Source of the DNA: Geodermatophilaceae bacterium URHB0062 | GTDB lineage: Bacteria; Actinomycetota; Actinomycetes; Mycobacteriales; Geodermatophilaceae | Assembly (NCBI GenBank): GCA_000620185.1 | Contig: JHVO01000005.1 | Coordinates: 310,001-374,000, forward strand | Direction of reading: 5' to 3' | DNA length: 64,000 bases | Shown: positions 41,386 to 50,265 of the stretch, piece by piece | Position numbering within the stretch: the stretch's first letter is position 1 | Layout: every line of letters starts with the position of its first letter | Made by a program: the position numbers and the translations under genes | The notes under the pieces: model-generated | Told to the model about the DNA's origin: nothing | What the model saw: the letters and a program-made list of their open reading frames with translations, nothing else | Database searches by the model: none

Positions 41386-42798
41386 TCAGTGCACGGAGGA
41401 CCGGGCCAGGTTCCGCTCCTCGGCCTGGGCGTCCCGTCCGCCCGGCCCGGCGTTCGGGCCGGAGTCGGGGGCGTCGTCGTCGAGCATGGTGGCCTCGTCG
41501 AACGGGCGATCTCCGGAGAGCGCGCCGTCCAGTTGCTCGCGGTCCAGCTCGTGGGTCCAGGTGGCGACCAGGACGGTGGCGATCGCGTTGCCGGCGAAGT
41601 TGGTGACCGCGCGGGCCTCGGACATGAAGCGGTCGATGCCGACGATGAGCCCGACGCCGTCGAGGAGTTCCGGTCGGTGCGCGGACAGGCCGCCGGCGAG
41701 GGTGGCCAGGCCGGCGCCGGTCACACCGGCCGCGCCCTTCGAGGCGATGATCATGAACAGGAGCAGGCCGATCTGCTCGCCGAGCGACAGCGGGTCGCCC
41801 AGCGCCTCGGCGATGAACAGCGAGGCCATCGTGAGGTAGATGGCGGTGCCGTCGAGGTTGAAGGAGTACCCGGTCGGCACGACGATGCCGGCGACGGACT
41901 TGCTGACGCCGGCGTGCTCCATCTTGGCGATGAGCCGGGGCAGCGCCGTCTCCGACGACGACGTCGCGACGATCAGCAGGAACTCGCGGCCCAGGTACTT
42001 CAGCAGCCGGAAGACGTTGATCCCGGTGGCCGCCTTGAGAATCGCGCCGAGGATGCCGAACACGAAGATCGCGCAGGTCAGGTAGAAGGCCAGCATGAGG
42101 ACGCCGAGGCTCTTCAGGGCGTCGATCCCCGTCTCGCCCACGACCGCGGCGATCGCACCGAAGGCCCCGATCGGGGCGAGCCACATGATCATGGCGAGGA
42201 TCCGGAAGACCAGCTTCTGCAGGTACCCGACGGCCCGGAGGATCGGCTCGCCGGAGCGGCCCAGCGACTGGATGGCGAAGCCCACGAGCAGGGCGACGAA
42301 CAGCGCCTGCAGCACCGACCCCTCGGTCAGGGAGGAGAAGAGGGTGGTGGGCACCAGGCCGAGGATGAAGTCGATCGTGCCGCCGCTCTCCTTGGCCGTC
42401 CCGGCGAGGTCGGCGCCCTGACCGCGCAGTTCGTCGGAGAGTTCGAGGCCGCTGCCGGGGTGGACGATGTTGCCGACGATCAGGCCGATGGCGAGCGCGA
42501 CCGTCGACATGATCAGGAAGTAGCCCAGCGCGAGGCCGCCGATCCGCCCGACGCTGGCCGCCTTCCGCAGGGCGCCGATGCCGAGCACGATCGTGCAGAA
42601 GATGACCGGCCCGATGAGCATCCTGATCAAAGCCACGAAGGCGGTGCCCAGCCACTTCAGGCCGACGGCGAAGTCCGGGAACGCGAAGCCGACGAGGATG
42701 CCGAGGAGCACCGCCACGATCACCGCGATGTACAGCCAGTGGGTGCGGTCCCGCCTCGGCCTCGCCGGGGTGTCCGTGGCGACGGTCTCCGATGTCAT
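41386..42798 (-). CDS. dctA: C4-dicarboxylate:cation symporter, DctA/DAACS family
   Basis: This 470-residue carrier imports succinate, fumarate or malate, or possibly glutamate, with protons or sodium. The family segments are present: the serine-rich SSSETALPRLIAKME loop near residue 290, PTGYSFNLDGTAIYLTMAS near 320 and the GAAGVTGAGLATLAG hairpin near 370. An acidic C-terminal tail of about 40 residues extends past the core. The ATG at 42798 follows GGAGAG. The GntR gene downstream on the same strand could be its regulator, but the hairpin between them argues for separate transcripts. Confidence 0.9.
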   Translation of the reverse strand: MTSETVATDTPARPRRDRTHWLYIAVIVAVLLGILVGFAFPDFAVGLKWLGTAFVALIRMLIGPVIFCTIVLGIGALRKAASVGRIGGLALGYFLIMSTVALAIGLIVGNIVHPGSGLELSDELRGQGADLAGTAKESGGTIDFILGLVPTTLFSSLTEGSVLQALFVALLVGFAIQSLGRSGEPILRAVGYLQKLVFRILAMIMWLAPIGAFGAIAAVVGETGIDALKSLGVLMLAFYLTCAIFVFGILGAILKAATGINVFRLLKYLGREFLLIVATSSSETALPRLIAKMEHAGVSKSVAGIVVPTGYSFNLDGTAIYLTMASLFIAEALGDPLSLGEQIGLLLFMIIASKGAAGVTGAGLATLAGGLSAHRPELLDGVGLIVGIDRFMSEARAVTNFAGNAIATVLVATWTHELDREQLDGALSGDRPFDEATMLDDDAPDSGPNAGPGGRDAQAEERNLARSSVH

Positions 42799-42854
42799 GA
42801 CGGCTCTCCAGCCTGGGTCGGGACGGCGCGGCAGCGGCCTGCTGCGCTGCGCCC

Positions 42855-42885
42855 CACCGGGCGGGGCGGTCCCCGCCCTACGGTG
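42855..42885. other. Hairpin in the dctA / AI-2E intergenic region
   Basis: GGGCGGGG (42859-42866) and CCCCGCCC (42871-42878) form a perfect 8-bp stem with a four-base loop, flanked by CACC/GGTG. It lies in the 330-bp gap between two divergent genes. Apart from this hairpin I see nothing supportable between 42799 and 43128. Confidence 0.4.
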
Positions 42886-43128
42886 GGTGACGTACCGTCG
42901 CGGCGCAACCGGGAGGACACGGGGCCGGGCGGGCTTCGGCCGGCCGACCCCCGGCGCCTGGCGCAGAGTCGGGAGCACCTGGATCGCTGCCGCCGGTCTC
43001 ACCTATGGCCAGGGGAGGAAGCTGGTCAGGGCGCTGCGGCGCTCACCGTCGCGGCGGAGGCAGCGCTGTCCGGATTTCGGTAGCGCGCCACATGAATGCG
43101 TGCTCTGCGGCCGGGGCATAGCGCGGGG

Positions 43129-44346
43129 GTGAGTTCCCCTGTCGCGGCTCGACCGCAGCCGCCCGTGCCGACCCGGACGATCCTCGCGACGATCGGCTGG
43201 CTGCTGGTCACCGCGCTGGCCCTGTACATCCTGATCCACATCCGGCAGGTCGTCACCTGGCTGGTGGTGGGCGCGTTCTTCGCCGTTGCGCTCGCCCCTG
43301 TCGTCGGCTGGATCCAGCGGCGCGTGTTCGGCGGCAAGCGCCGGTCGCTGGCGACGCTCGTCGTGTTCGTGGTCGCCTTCCTGCTCCTGGCCGCCGTCAT
43401 CACCGCGTTCGCCGTGCCGCTCGCCCAGGAGGGCACCAAGGTCGCCGGTCAGCTGCCGCAGATGATCGAGGACGCCCGCAACGGCCGCGGACCGGTCGGC
43501 GGGTTGCTCGACCGAACCAATGCCCTGCAGTGGGTGCAGGACAACCAGGACAAGATCGGCAAGTTCGCCAGCGGCCTGACCACACCGGCGGCCGGCGTCC
43601 TCAGCGGGCTCGCCACGGGTGTCGCCGGGTTCCTCACCGTTCTCGTGCTGGCCTATCTGATGGTGCTGGAGGGCCCGAAGATCGTCGACGGCACGCTCAA
43701 CCTGTTCGAGCCGGCCACCGGCGAGCGGATCCGGCGGGTGGCCACCGACTGCGCCAAGTCGGTCACCGGTTACCTGTCGGGGAACCTGCTGATCAGCTTC
43801 ATCTGCGGCCTGCTCACCTACGTCGTCCTGCTGATCTGCGGCGTGCCGTTCGCCGGGCTGATCGCACTGTTCGTGGGGATCGTCGACCTCATCCCGCTGG
43901 TCGGCGCCACCATCGGCGGGGTGGTCGCCGTCCTGGCCGGCTTCATCCACTCGGTGCCCGCAGGCATCGCCGTCCTGATCTTCTTCGTCCTGTACCAGCA
44001 GCTGGAGAACCACCTGCTGCAGCCACTCGTGTTCGCGCGCACCGTCAAGGTCAACCCGCTGACGGTGATCGTCGCGATCCTCATCGGCGTCGAGTTGCTG
44101 GGCATCCTGGGTGCGCTGCTCGCGATCCCGGTCGCCAGCATCGTCCAGGTGATCCTGCGCGACGTGTGGGACCACCGGCGCGGCCAGCCGAAGGCCGAGC
44201 CGACAGTCGGGGAGGACCGCCGCCCCGCCCTGCCCGAGCACGAACGGGACGACGCGGGGATCGATCCGGCGCCCGTCGCCGGCCGGGGCGCTGACACACC
44301 GGCGCAGTCCAGCGCCACGGGCATCGCGGCGCCGCCACGCGCCTAG
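43129..44346 (+). CDS. AI-2E family transporter-like membrane protein
   Basis: This 405-residue membrane protein fits the AI-2E/YdiK/PerM family. It has two N-terminal helices, a soluble central region (about residues 90-160) and then paired long helices including GLLTYVVLLICGVPFAGLIA and the DLIPLVGATIGG segment near 260. A proline-rich cytoplasmic tail follows from about 350. Few members have known substrates. The GTG at 43129 is preceded by CATAGC eight bases upstream and may be leaderless; an in-frame ATG at 43096 is the alternative. Its stop shares the bases CTAG with the convergent DUF2218 gene. Confidence 0.82.
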   Translation: MSSPVAARPQPPVPTRTILATIGWLLVTALALYILIHIRQVVTWLVVGAFFAVALAPVVGWIQRRVFGGKRRSLATLVVFVVAFLLLAAVITAFAVPLAQEGTKVAGQLPQMIEDARNGRGPVGGLLDRTNALQWVQDNQDKIGKFASGLTTPAAGVLSGLATGVAGFLTVLVLAYLMVLEGPKIVDGTLNLFEPATGERIRRVATDCAKSVTGYLSGNLLISFICGLLTYVVLLICGVPFAGLIALFVGIVDLIPLVGATIGGVVAVLAGFIHSVPAGIAVLIFFVLYQQLENHLLQPLVFARTVKVNPLTVIVAILIGVELLGILGALLAIPVASIVQVILRDVWDHRRGQPKAEPTVGEDRRPALPEHERDDAGIDPAPVAGRGADTPAQSSATGIAAPPRA

Positions 44347-44657
44347 AGCGAGGGGGCGGTGTCCTGCGTCGTCGTCCAGGTGACCGTCAGCTCGTTGCGC
44401 TGGCCGAAGCGCTCGAGGTGGCTGCCGAGCACGTGCTGCACCCGGGCCAGCGACTCGGCGTCGGGGGCCTCGGCGCGCAGGACGAGCACTCCCTCGCCGA
44501 CGACGACCGCACCGGTGGCCTCGCCGAACGTCGCGGTCGAGGTGTCGCCGTCGGTGGTGAACTCGACGCGGCGACCGAGGTGCGAGACGAGCTGCTTGGC
44601 GTAGCGGGCGGGGGCGTCGGTGACGACGTCGGCCCGCGCGGTCAGGAGGGAAGCCAT
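44343..44657 (-). CDS. DUF2218 domain protein
   Basis: This 104-residue protein matches the DUF2218 family pattern: an N-terminal helix with DAPARYAKQLVSHLGRR, a two-strand region with a threonine-rich turn, and the helix SLARVQHVLGSHLERFGQR. Its function is unknown; relatives are often near siderophore or iron genes, but none is present here. The ATG lies six bases after TAGGCT (44664-44669), a leaderless arrangement identical in sequence to that of the hut-operon regulator. It converges on the AI-2E gene with overlapping TAG stops. Confidence 0.75.
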   Translation of the reverse strand: MASLLTARADVVTDAPARYAKQLVSHLGRRVEFTTDGDTSTATFGEATGAVVVGEGVLVLRAEAPDAESLARVQHVLGSHLERFGQRNELTVTWTTTQDTAPSL

Positions 44658-44744
44658 GCGGCGAGCCTAGAGCGGCGCCCTGCACGCTCCCTGTGAAGGT
44701 TCTCGACGGCCGTGCGGGCCCACGAGAGCCGCGGTACGGCGGCT

Positions 44745-44788
44745 GTGACGCTCCGGTGACGCTCCGGTGACGCCGCCGTGACGGCCCG
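44745..44788. repeat. Four 11-bp direct repeats, GTGAC-N6
   Basis: GTGACGCTCCG occurs twice in tandem (44745-44766), followed by GTGACGCCGCC and GTGACGGCCCG. This gives four GTGAC boxes at exact one-turn spacing between the DUF2218 and M4 protease genes. Tandem 5-bp boxes at 11-bp period are how GlnR, PhoP and SARP regulators read DNA in actinobacteria. A weak candidate -10 (TACCGC, minus strand) lies eight bases from the last box. The remaining gap shows only a doubtful 57-codon frame at 44839-45012. Confidence 0.6.
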
Positions 44789-45008
44789 GACGCCACGATC
44801 CCTGCGATGTTCCGGGACGTCGGCGGGGGGAGCGAGCGATGGCGGTCGAGCGCCAGGTCGTGCTGCGCCTCGCCACCGCTGAGCTCTACGGGCTGACCAC
44901 AGCGGCCGACGTCGCCCGTCTGCGCGCGCCCGCCCCCCGTGCACCGGCCTGCTCCGAGGCCGGCCTCGCATCAACTCATCCACCACTACGACAGACCGAG
45001 GTGCCCTC

Positions 45009-46178
45009 ATGACCCGTCATCTGAACTGCATCGTGCCGCCGCACATCCTCGACCGGCTCGCGGAGAGCAGTGACGCCGCCGTCCGCGAGGCGGCCCGGCA
45101 GACGCTGCTCACCACCGCGCGGTTGCGGGGACAGCGCGAGGTGCGCGCCGGGCTGCTGGGCGTCTCCGCGCCCACCAACGGCCGGCGGTCCGTGTTCGAC
45201 TGCCGGAACAGCACCCGGCTGAGCAACGCCGTCCTCGTCCGCACCGAGCAGGGCCACGCGTCGTCCGACCGCTCGGTCAATGCGGCCTTCGACGGCCTCG
45301 GCGCGACCCGGCAGTTCTACCTGGAGGTCCTCAGCCGCAACTCGATCGATGACCGCGGCATGCGTCTGGACGGGTACGTGCATCGCGGCCTCCGTTACAA
45401 CAACGCGTTCTGGGACGGCCAGGAGATGGTCTTCGGGGACGGCGACGGCGTCATCTTCACCGACTTCACCGGCTCCCTCGACGTGATCGGCCACGAACTG
45501 ACCCACGGGGTCACCGAGTTCACGGCCGGCCTGGAGTACCACAACCAGTCGGGCGCCCTGAACGAGTCGATCTCGGACTGCATGGGGTCGCTGGTCAAGC
45601 AGTGGACGCTGAAGCAGACCGCCGAGCAGGCCGACTGGCTGATCGGGCCGGAGGTGTTCACGCCGGGCATCGAGGCCGACGCCCTGCGGTCGCTGAAGGC
45701 GCCCGGCGAGGCGTACGACAACGAGACGTTCGGCAAGGACCCCCAGCCCGCCCACATGGACCACTACGTCGACCTCCCCGACACCGACGAGGGCGACAAC
45801 GGGGGAGTGCACATCAACTCCGGCATCCCCAACCACGCCTTCTACCTGGCCGCCGTGGCGATCGGCGGCTACGCGTGGGAGGTCGCCGGTCGCATCTGGT
45901 ACCAGTCACTGCGGGCCTCCACCCCGACGACGGACTTCGCGGCCTTCGCCCAGACGACCATCAGCAAGGCCGCCGAGCTCTACGGCGTGGGTGGCAGCCA
46001 GCAGACCGCCGTGCGGGAGGCGTGGGAGCAGGTCGGCGTCGGCACCACCGTCGCCGCCCGCGGCGGCACCAAGCAGGCGGCGGCTGTCATCCCGCCCCCG
46101 CGCGAGGAACTCGTCCGCCAGTTCGACGAGCTCACCGCCCAGGTGAACCGGCTGCGTTCCGAGCTGCTCTCGTCGTAG
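45009..46178 (+). CDS. M4-family metalloprotease, protealysin type
   Basis: This 389-residue zinc protease has no signal peptide and a short propeptide of about 50 residues beginning CIVPPHILDRLAE, the hallmark of protealysin-like rather than thermolysin-like enzymes. The zinc motif HELTH has His162, Glu163 and His166, the third ligand is Glu186 in NESISD, and the transition-state histidine is His268 in VHINSGIPNHA. The C-terminal domain follows, with a proline-rich and coiled tail from about 355. Protealysins are matured autocatalytically and are encoded with a small inhibitor, as here. GAGGTG precedes the ATG. Cytoplasmic localisation or non-classical export is expected. Confidence 0.92.
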   Translation: MTRHLNCIVPPHILDRLAESSDAAVREAARQTLLTTARLRGQREVRAGLLGVSAPTNGRRSVFDCRNSTRLSNAVLVRTEQGHASSDRSVNAAFDGLGATRQFYLEVLSRNSIDDRGMRLDGYVHRGLRYNNAFWDGQEMVFGDGDGVIFTDFTGSLDVIGHELTHGVTEFTAGLEYHNQSGALNESISDCMGSLVKQWTLKQTAEQADWLIGPEVFTPGIEADALRSLKAPGEAYDNETFGKDPQPAHMDHYVDLPDTDEGDNGGVHINSGIPNHAFYLAAVAIGGYAWEVAGRIWYQSLRASTPTTDFAAFAQTTISKAAELYGVGGSQQTAVREAWEQVGVGTTVAARGGTKQAAAVIPPPREELVRQFDELTAQVNRLRSELLSS

Positions 46179-46218
46179 GGGACTGGCGGCGGTCGCCCGT
46201 CCCGGGTATGCCAGCGGA

Positions 46219-46527
46219 ATGAAGCTGACGCTGGCGGAGCACGGCGGCCTCGCCGCCGCGCTCCGGCTCGGGCAGCCGCCCGTGGTCCTCGACCTGTCGA
46301 CGCTGCCGGACGACGAGGTCCGGCAGCTGACCGACCTGCTCTCGGCGGCCCGGGCGGACCCGGCGCCGTCCGGGTCGGCCCGGACCGCGCCCGATGCGAT
46401 GAGTTACACCGTCACGGTCGAGGACGGCGGATCGCAGGAGGTGCTGCGGCGCACGGACACGACCATGTCCCGGGAGTTCGCCGAGCTCCTCGACCGGCTG
46501 CGGCGGCTCGCCGTCAAGGGCGGCTGA
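46219..46527 (+). CDS. Emfourin-like inhibitor of protealysin-type proteases
   Basis: This 102-residue protein is encoded 40 bp after the M4 protease, the standard place for emfourin (M4in). The pattern agrees: an N-terminal strand [13 protein letters not shown], a central [20 protein letters not shown] helix, a strand pair ([10 protein letters not shown]) and a final helix [16 protein letters not shown]. Emfourins block M4 proteases in the same cytoplasm, keeping them silent until release. The 3' end overlaps the convergent hutI by 14 bp. The assignment is by context plus secondary-structure pattern. Confidence 0.75.
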   Translation: MKLTLAEHGGLAAALRLGQPPVVLDLSTLPDDEVRQLTDLLSAARADPAPSGSARTAPDAMSYTVTVEDGGSQEVLRRTDTTMSREFAELLDRLRRLAVKGG

Positions 46528-47698
46528 GGGCCTCCGTCGCCGGCAGCTCCAGGGTGCGGGCCAGCGGCACCCCCGGCCGGTAGGCCAGGTGCCGGTAGGA
46601 CGGCGCATCGAGGACGGCGAGGTGGGCGCGGGCGCCCGGGCGCAGGTGCCCCACGTCCGACCGGCGGAGCGCGGCCGCGCCCCCGGCGGTCGCCGCCCAC
46701 AGCGCCTCGGCCGGGGTCATAGCCATCTCCCGCACCGCCAGCGCGACGCAGAACGCCATCGACGAGGTGAAGCAGCTGCCCGGGTTGCAGTCGGTCGCCA
46801 GGGCCACCGTCACCCCGGCCGCCAGCAGGCCCCGGGCGTCGGGATACGGCGAGCGGGTGGAGAACTCGACCCCCGGCAGCAGCGTCGCGACCGTCGAGCC
46901 GCCGGCGAGTGCATCGACGTCGGCGTCGGTCAGGTGGGTGCAGTGGTCGGCGCTCGCGGCACCCAGTTCCACCGCGAGCCGGACGCCGGGGCCGGCCGAC
47001 AGCTGGTTGGCGTGCACCCGCAGTTCCAGTCCCGCGGCCCGGCCGGCCTCCAGAACGGCGCGCGCGGCGTCGCCGTCGAACGCGTGCGCCGACGCCGGCT
47101 CGCAGAAGACGTCGATCCAGCGGGCGTGCGGGGCACAGGCCGCGAGCATCGGCCCGGTGACCAGCCCGATGTAGTCGTCCACGCGACCGCTGTACTCGGC
47201 CGGCACCACGTGCGCGCCCAGGAAGGTCGTCTCCGGCGTGATCTCCGCGGCCAGCCGCAGCGCCCGGGCCTCGTCCTCGACGGTGAGCCCGTAACCGCTC
47301 TTCACCTCGACCGTCGTCGTGCCCTGCGCCCGCATCTCGGTCACAAGCGCTCGCAGCCGCGCGCGCAGGGTCTCGTCGGACGCCGCCCGGGTCGCCGCGA
47401 CGGTCGAGGCGATGCCGCCGCCGTCGTAGCGCTCGCCCGACATGCGGGCCTCGAACTCGGCCGCGCGGTCACCGGAGAAGACCAGGTGGGCGTGGCTGTC
47501 GACGAATCCCGGGATCACCGCCCGGCCGCCCACGTCGATGCGGGCGTCGGCGTCGGGCGCGGCGTGCGCGGGGCCGACCCAGGCGACGACGCCGTCCTCG
47601 ACGACGACCGCGGCGTCCGCGACCAGGCCGAGCGGGCCGTCGCCGACGGTCCCGTCGTTCGTGACCAGCTCGGCGATGCCGGTGACCAGCGTGCTCAT
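46514..47698 (-). CDS. hutI: Imidazolonepropionase
   Basis: This 394-residue amidohydrolase-superfamily enzyme opens imidazolonepropionate to N-formimidoyl-L-glutamate, step three of histidine breakdown. The metal-site motif [15 protein letters not shown] lies near residue 65. The segments [10 protein letters not shown] near 135, HANQLS near 230 and [14 protein letters not shown] near 320 are those of HutI. The ATG overlaps the hutF stop by four bases. It is the last gene of the hut operon, and its end overlaps the emfourin gene by 14 bp. Confidence 0.95.
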   Translation of the reverse strand: MSTLVTGIAELVTNDGTVGDGPLGLVADAAVVVEDGVVAWVGPAHAAPDADARIDVGGRAVIPGFVDSHAHLVFSGDRAAEFEARMSGERYDGGGIASTVAATRAASDETLRARLRALVTEMRAQGTTTVEVKSGYGLTVEDEARALRLAAEITPETTFLGAHVVPAEYSGRVDDYIGLVTGPMLAACAPHARWIDVFCEPASAHAFDGDAARAVLEAGRAAGLELRVHANQLSAGPGVRLAVELGAASADHCTHLTDADVDALAGGSTVATLLPGVEFSTRSPYPDARGLLAAGVTVALATDCNPGSCFTSSMAFCVALAVREMAMTPAEALWAATAGGAAALRRSDVGHLRPGARAHLAVLDAPSYRHLAYRPGVPLARTLELPATEALSRP

Positions 47699-49038
47699 GC
47701 ATCCTCCCACAGCGGCGCGATGGCCTCGGTCAGCAGCCGGCCGACGTCGCCCAGGACGTGCTCTCCGTCGGCGACCACGACCCGGCCGTCGACGACGACG
47801 GTGTGCACGTCCGCAGCGGCGGCGGCCATGACCAGCTGGCCGGGGGCGCAGCCGGCGGTGCGGGGAGTGTCGAGGCGGACGGCGACCAGGTCGGCGCGCC
47901 GCCCCACGGCGAGCCGCCCGGCGTCGGTCCAGCCCAGCGCGCGGTGGCCGGCCGCGGTGAGCGCCTCGACCAGCTCGGCCGGGCGGAACCGGCCGCGCTC
48001 GCCGGTGACCAGCCGCTCGTGCGCCTCGACCAGGCGGGCCTCGGCCAGCAGGTCGGTTGTTGCATGCTGGTCACTGCCCAGGCAGAGGGGGGAGCCGGCG
48101 TCCCGGAGCCACCGGAAGGCCCCGACGCCGTCGGCGAGGTCGGCCTCCGTGCTGGGGCAGGCGCACACGGCCGTGCCGGTGGCGCCGAGGGCGGTGATCT
48201 CGTCGCCGGTCAGGTGCGTGGCGTGGACGGCCGTCGTGTCCGGCCCGAGCACGCCGTGCTCGTCGAGCAGCCGCGTCGGGGTGGCGCCGTAGTAGGCGGA
48301 GCAGGCCTCGTTCTCGGCGGGCTGCTCGGAGAGGTGCACGTGCAGCGGCCGGCCGGTGGCGGCACGCGCGACGACCGGCAGCTGCTCGGCCGGCACCGCG
48401 CGCACCGAGTGCACGGCGGCGCCGATCCGCACGCCCGGCCGGTCGCGCAGGAGTGCGACCCGGTCGGCCCACGCGACGGCGTCGCCGTCGGAGAAGCGGG
48501 CCTGGACGTCGTTCAGCGGCAGGTGCCCGGTGCCCTCGAGCCCGCCGGCGACGTAGCAGGCGTCGAGCAGGGTGAGCCGGATGCCGGCGTCGGCGGCGGC
48601 CTGGATCAGCGCCTCGCCCATCGCGTTGGGATCGGCGTACGGGCTGCCGCCGGGCGCGTGGTGCAGGTAGTGGAACTCGCCGACGCAGGTCACCCCGGCC
48701 AGCGCCATCTCGGCGTACGTCGCCCGGGCGAGGGCCAGGTAGCGCTCGGGGTCGAGCCGTCCCGCGACGGCGTACATCCGCTCGCGCCAGGTCCAGAACG
48801 TGCCGCCGGCGTCGTGGGTGTGTCCGCGGAGGGCCCGGTGGAAGGCGTGCGAGTGCGCGTTGGCGAAGCCGGGGAGCACGAGGCCGGGCAGCCGGACGTC
48901 GCCGGGCGCCGGGGCGACGCCGGGGTGCACGCCGGTGATCCGCCCGTCCTCGACCTCGATCCGCACGCGCCCCGAGACGGCACTTCCGGCCATGACTGCC
49001 GGGTCGAGCCAGGCGTGCTCGCACCAGTAGGCCGTCAC
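47695..49038 (-). CDS. hutF: Formimidoylglutamate deiminase
   Basis: This 447-residue amidohydrolase-family enzyme deiminates N-formimidoyl-L-glutamate to N-formyl-L-glutamate and ammonia, the fourth step of the five-step hut pathway. It has the metal motif [14 protein letters not shown] near residue 60, the FWTWRERMY segment that follows it in HutF, and later HVSEQ-type and [13 protein letters not shown] metal/substrate segments. The start is a GTG overlapping the stop of the M20 gene. Its product needs a deformylase, and no hutG is present in this operon. Confidence 0.92.
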   Translation of the reverse strand: MTAYWCEHAWLDPAVMAGSAVSGRVRIEVEDGRITGVHPGVAPAPGDVRLPGLVLPGFANAHSHAFHRALRGHTHDAGGTFWTWRERMYAVAGRLDPERYLALARATYAEMALAGVTCVGEFHYLHHAPGGSPYADPNAMGEALIQAAADAGIRLTLLDACYVAGGLEGTGHLPLNDVQARFSDGDAVAWADRVALLRDRPGVRIGAAVHSVRAVPAEQLPVVARAATGRPLHVHLSEQPAENEACSAYYGATPTRLLDEHGVLGPDTTAVHATHLTGDEITALGATGTAVCACPSTEADLADGVGAFRWLRDAGSPLCLGSDQHATTDLLAEARLVEAHERLVTGERGRFRPAELVEALTAAGHRALGWTDAGRLAVGRRADLVAVRLDTPRTAGCAPGQLVMAAAAADVHTVVVDGRVVVADGEHVLGDVGRLLTEAIAPLWEDA

Positions 49039-50234
49039 GCGAGGGCCTCGATCGCGCGGGCGAGGGCATCGACGCCCGCGAGGCAGTCGGCGGGTTCCGC
49101 GTGCTCGGCGGGGGAGTGCGAGACGCCGGTCGGGTTGCGGACGAACAGCATCGCCGTCTCGACCCCGGCCGCCGACAGGATGCCGGCGTCGTGCCCGGCG
49201 CCGGTGGGCAGCACGGGTGCCGGCATGCCGGCGCCCTCCCCGACGACGGCGGCGAGCCGGTCGCGCAGGCCCGCGTCGAAGTCGGTCGACGACGTCCAGG
49301 ACTCCTCGGCGGGCACGGTGCCGGCCGCCTCGGCGACCTCCGCCACGACGCTCCGTACGCCGTCCTCCGACGGCCCGCGGGCGTCGAGCCAGGCGGTGAC
49401 CTCCGAAGGGATCGCGTTGACCCCGTTGGGGCGCACCCGCAGCTTGCCGACCGTGGCCAGGCTGCCGTGCCGCTCCGCCGACGCCCGGGCGACCGAGATG
49501 GCGCCGACCAGCGCCAGCATGGGGTCGTCCCGGTCGGCCAGCCGCGTGGTGCCGGCATGGTCGGCCCGCCCGCGAAGGTCCAGCCGCCACCGCCCGTGCG
49601 GCCAGATGGACGACGCCACCCCGACCGGGTCACCGGTGTCGACGAGCCCGCGGCCCTGCTCGACGTGCAGCTCGAGGAAGGTGCCAACCCGGCGCAGCGT
49701 CTCCTCGTCGCGGCCCAGGACGGCGGCGTCGTGCCCGGCGGTAGCCATCGCCTCGGCCATCGTGGTGCCGTCGTCGTCGGTCAGGGCGCGGGCCCGGTCG
49801 GGGTCGAGGACGCCGGTGAGCAGCCGGGACCCGGCGCAGGCGACCCCGAACCGGGCGCCCTCCTCGTCGGCGAAGCACGCGATGCCCAGCGGCCGGTCGG
49901 GCACGAAGCCGCGGGCACGCAGTTCGTCGAGCGCGGCGAACGCGGACACCACGCCGAGCGGCCCGTCGAAGGCCCCGCCGTCCGGCACGGAGTCCAGGTG
50001 GCTGCCGACGACCAGCCCCGGCCCGTCGGCGTCCGGGTTGCCGCTCCAGGCCCACAGGTTGCCGGCCCGGTCGGTCACCAAGTCCAGCCCGCGGCGCTCC
50101 GCCTCGCCGCGGAACCACTCCCGCAGCGTGGCGTCGACCGCCGTCCAGGCGAAGCGGCGGTACCCGCCGGTCGACGAGTGCCGGCCGACCGGTTCCAGGT
50201 CCGCCCACATCGACCCGAACGAGCTCACGCCCAC
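49035..50234 (-). CDS. M20-family amidohydrolase (AllC/N-carbamoyl-amino-acid hydrolase type) in the hut operon
   Basis: This 399-residue metallohydrolase has the AllC-type metal-site segments: GSHLDSVPDGGAFDGPLGV near residue 77, ADEEGARFG near 120, ELHVEQG near 190 and a late HSPAEHAE near 375. Characterised relatives hydrolyse allantoate or N-carbamoyl-amino acids. Embedded between hutU and hutF and coupled to hutF by a GTGA overlap, it is the best candidate for hydrolysing N-formyl-L-glutamate to glutamate and formate in place of HutG. That function is inferred. The start is GTG 50234 or GTG 50228. Confidence 0.88.
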   Translation of the reverse strand: MGVSSFGSMWADLEPVGRHSSTGGYRRFAWTAVDATLREWFRGEAERRGLDLVTDRAGNLWAWSGNPDADGPGLVVGSHLDSVPDGGAFDGPLGVVSAFAALDELRARGFVPDRPLGIACFADEEGARFGVACAGSRLLTGVLDPDRARALTDDDGTTMAEAMATAGHDAAVLGRDEETLRRVGTFLELHVEQGRGLVDTGDPVGVASSIWPHGRWRLDLRGRADHAGTTRLADRDDPMLALVGAISVARASAERHGSLATVGKLRVRPNGVNAIPSEVTAWLDARGPSEDGVRSVVAEVAEAAGTVPAEESWTSSTDFDAGLRDRLAAVVGEGAGMPAPVLPTGAGHDAGILSAAGVETAMLFVRNPTGVSHSPAEHAEPADCLAGVDALARAIEALA

Positions 50235-50242
50235 CCCCCGGC

Positions 50243-50264
50243 GGCAGAAGTGGCCATTTCTGCC
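50243..50264. promoter_or_regulatory. 22-bp near-palindrome between hutU and the M20 gene
   Basis: The left arm GGCAGAAGTGG and right arm CCATTTCTGCC are complementary except at one position, centred on TGGCCA. It fills the 31-bp gap and touches the hutU stop on one side. It may be an operator, an mRNA-processing hairpin or a copy of a dispersed repeat. Confidence 0.45.
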
Positions 50265-50265
50265 G

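Noticed and set aside
44839-45012. A 57-codon frame ending in ATGA overlap with the M4 protease start
   Set aside because: The overlap and an upstream GGGGG are suggestive, but the second half is proline-rich low complexity and no homology pattern is visible. It may be a leader peptide; not supported enough to annotate.
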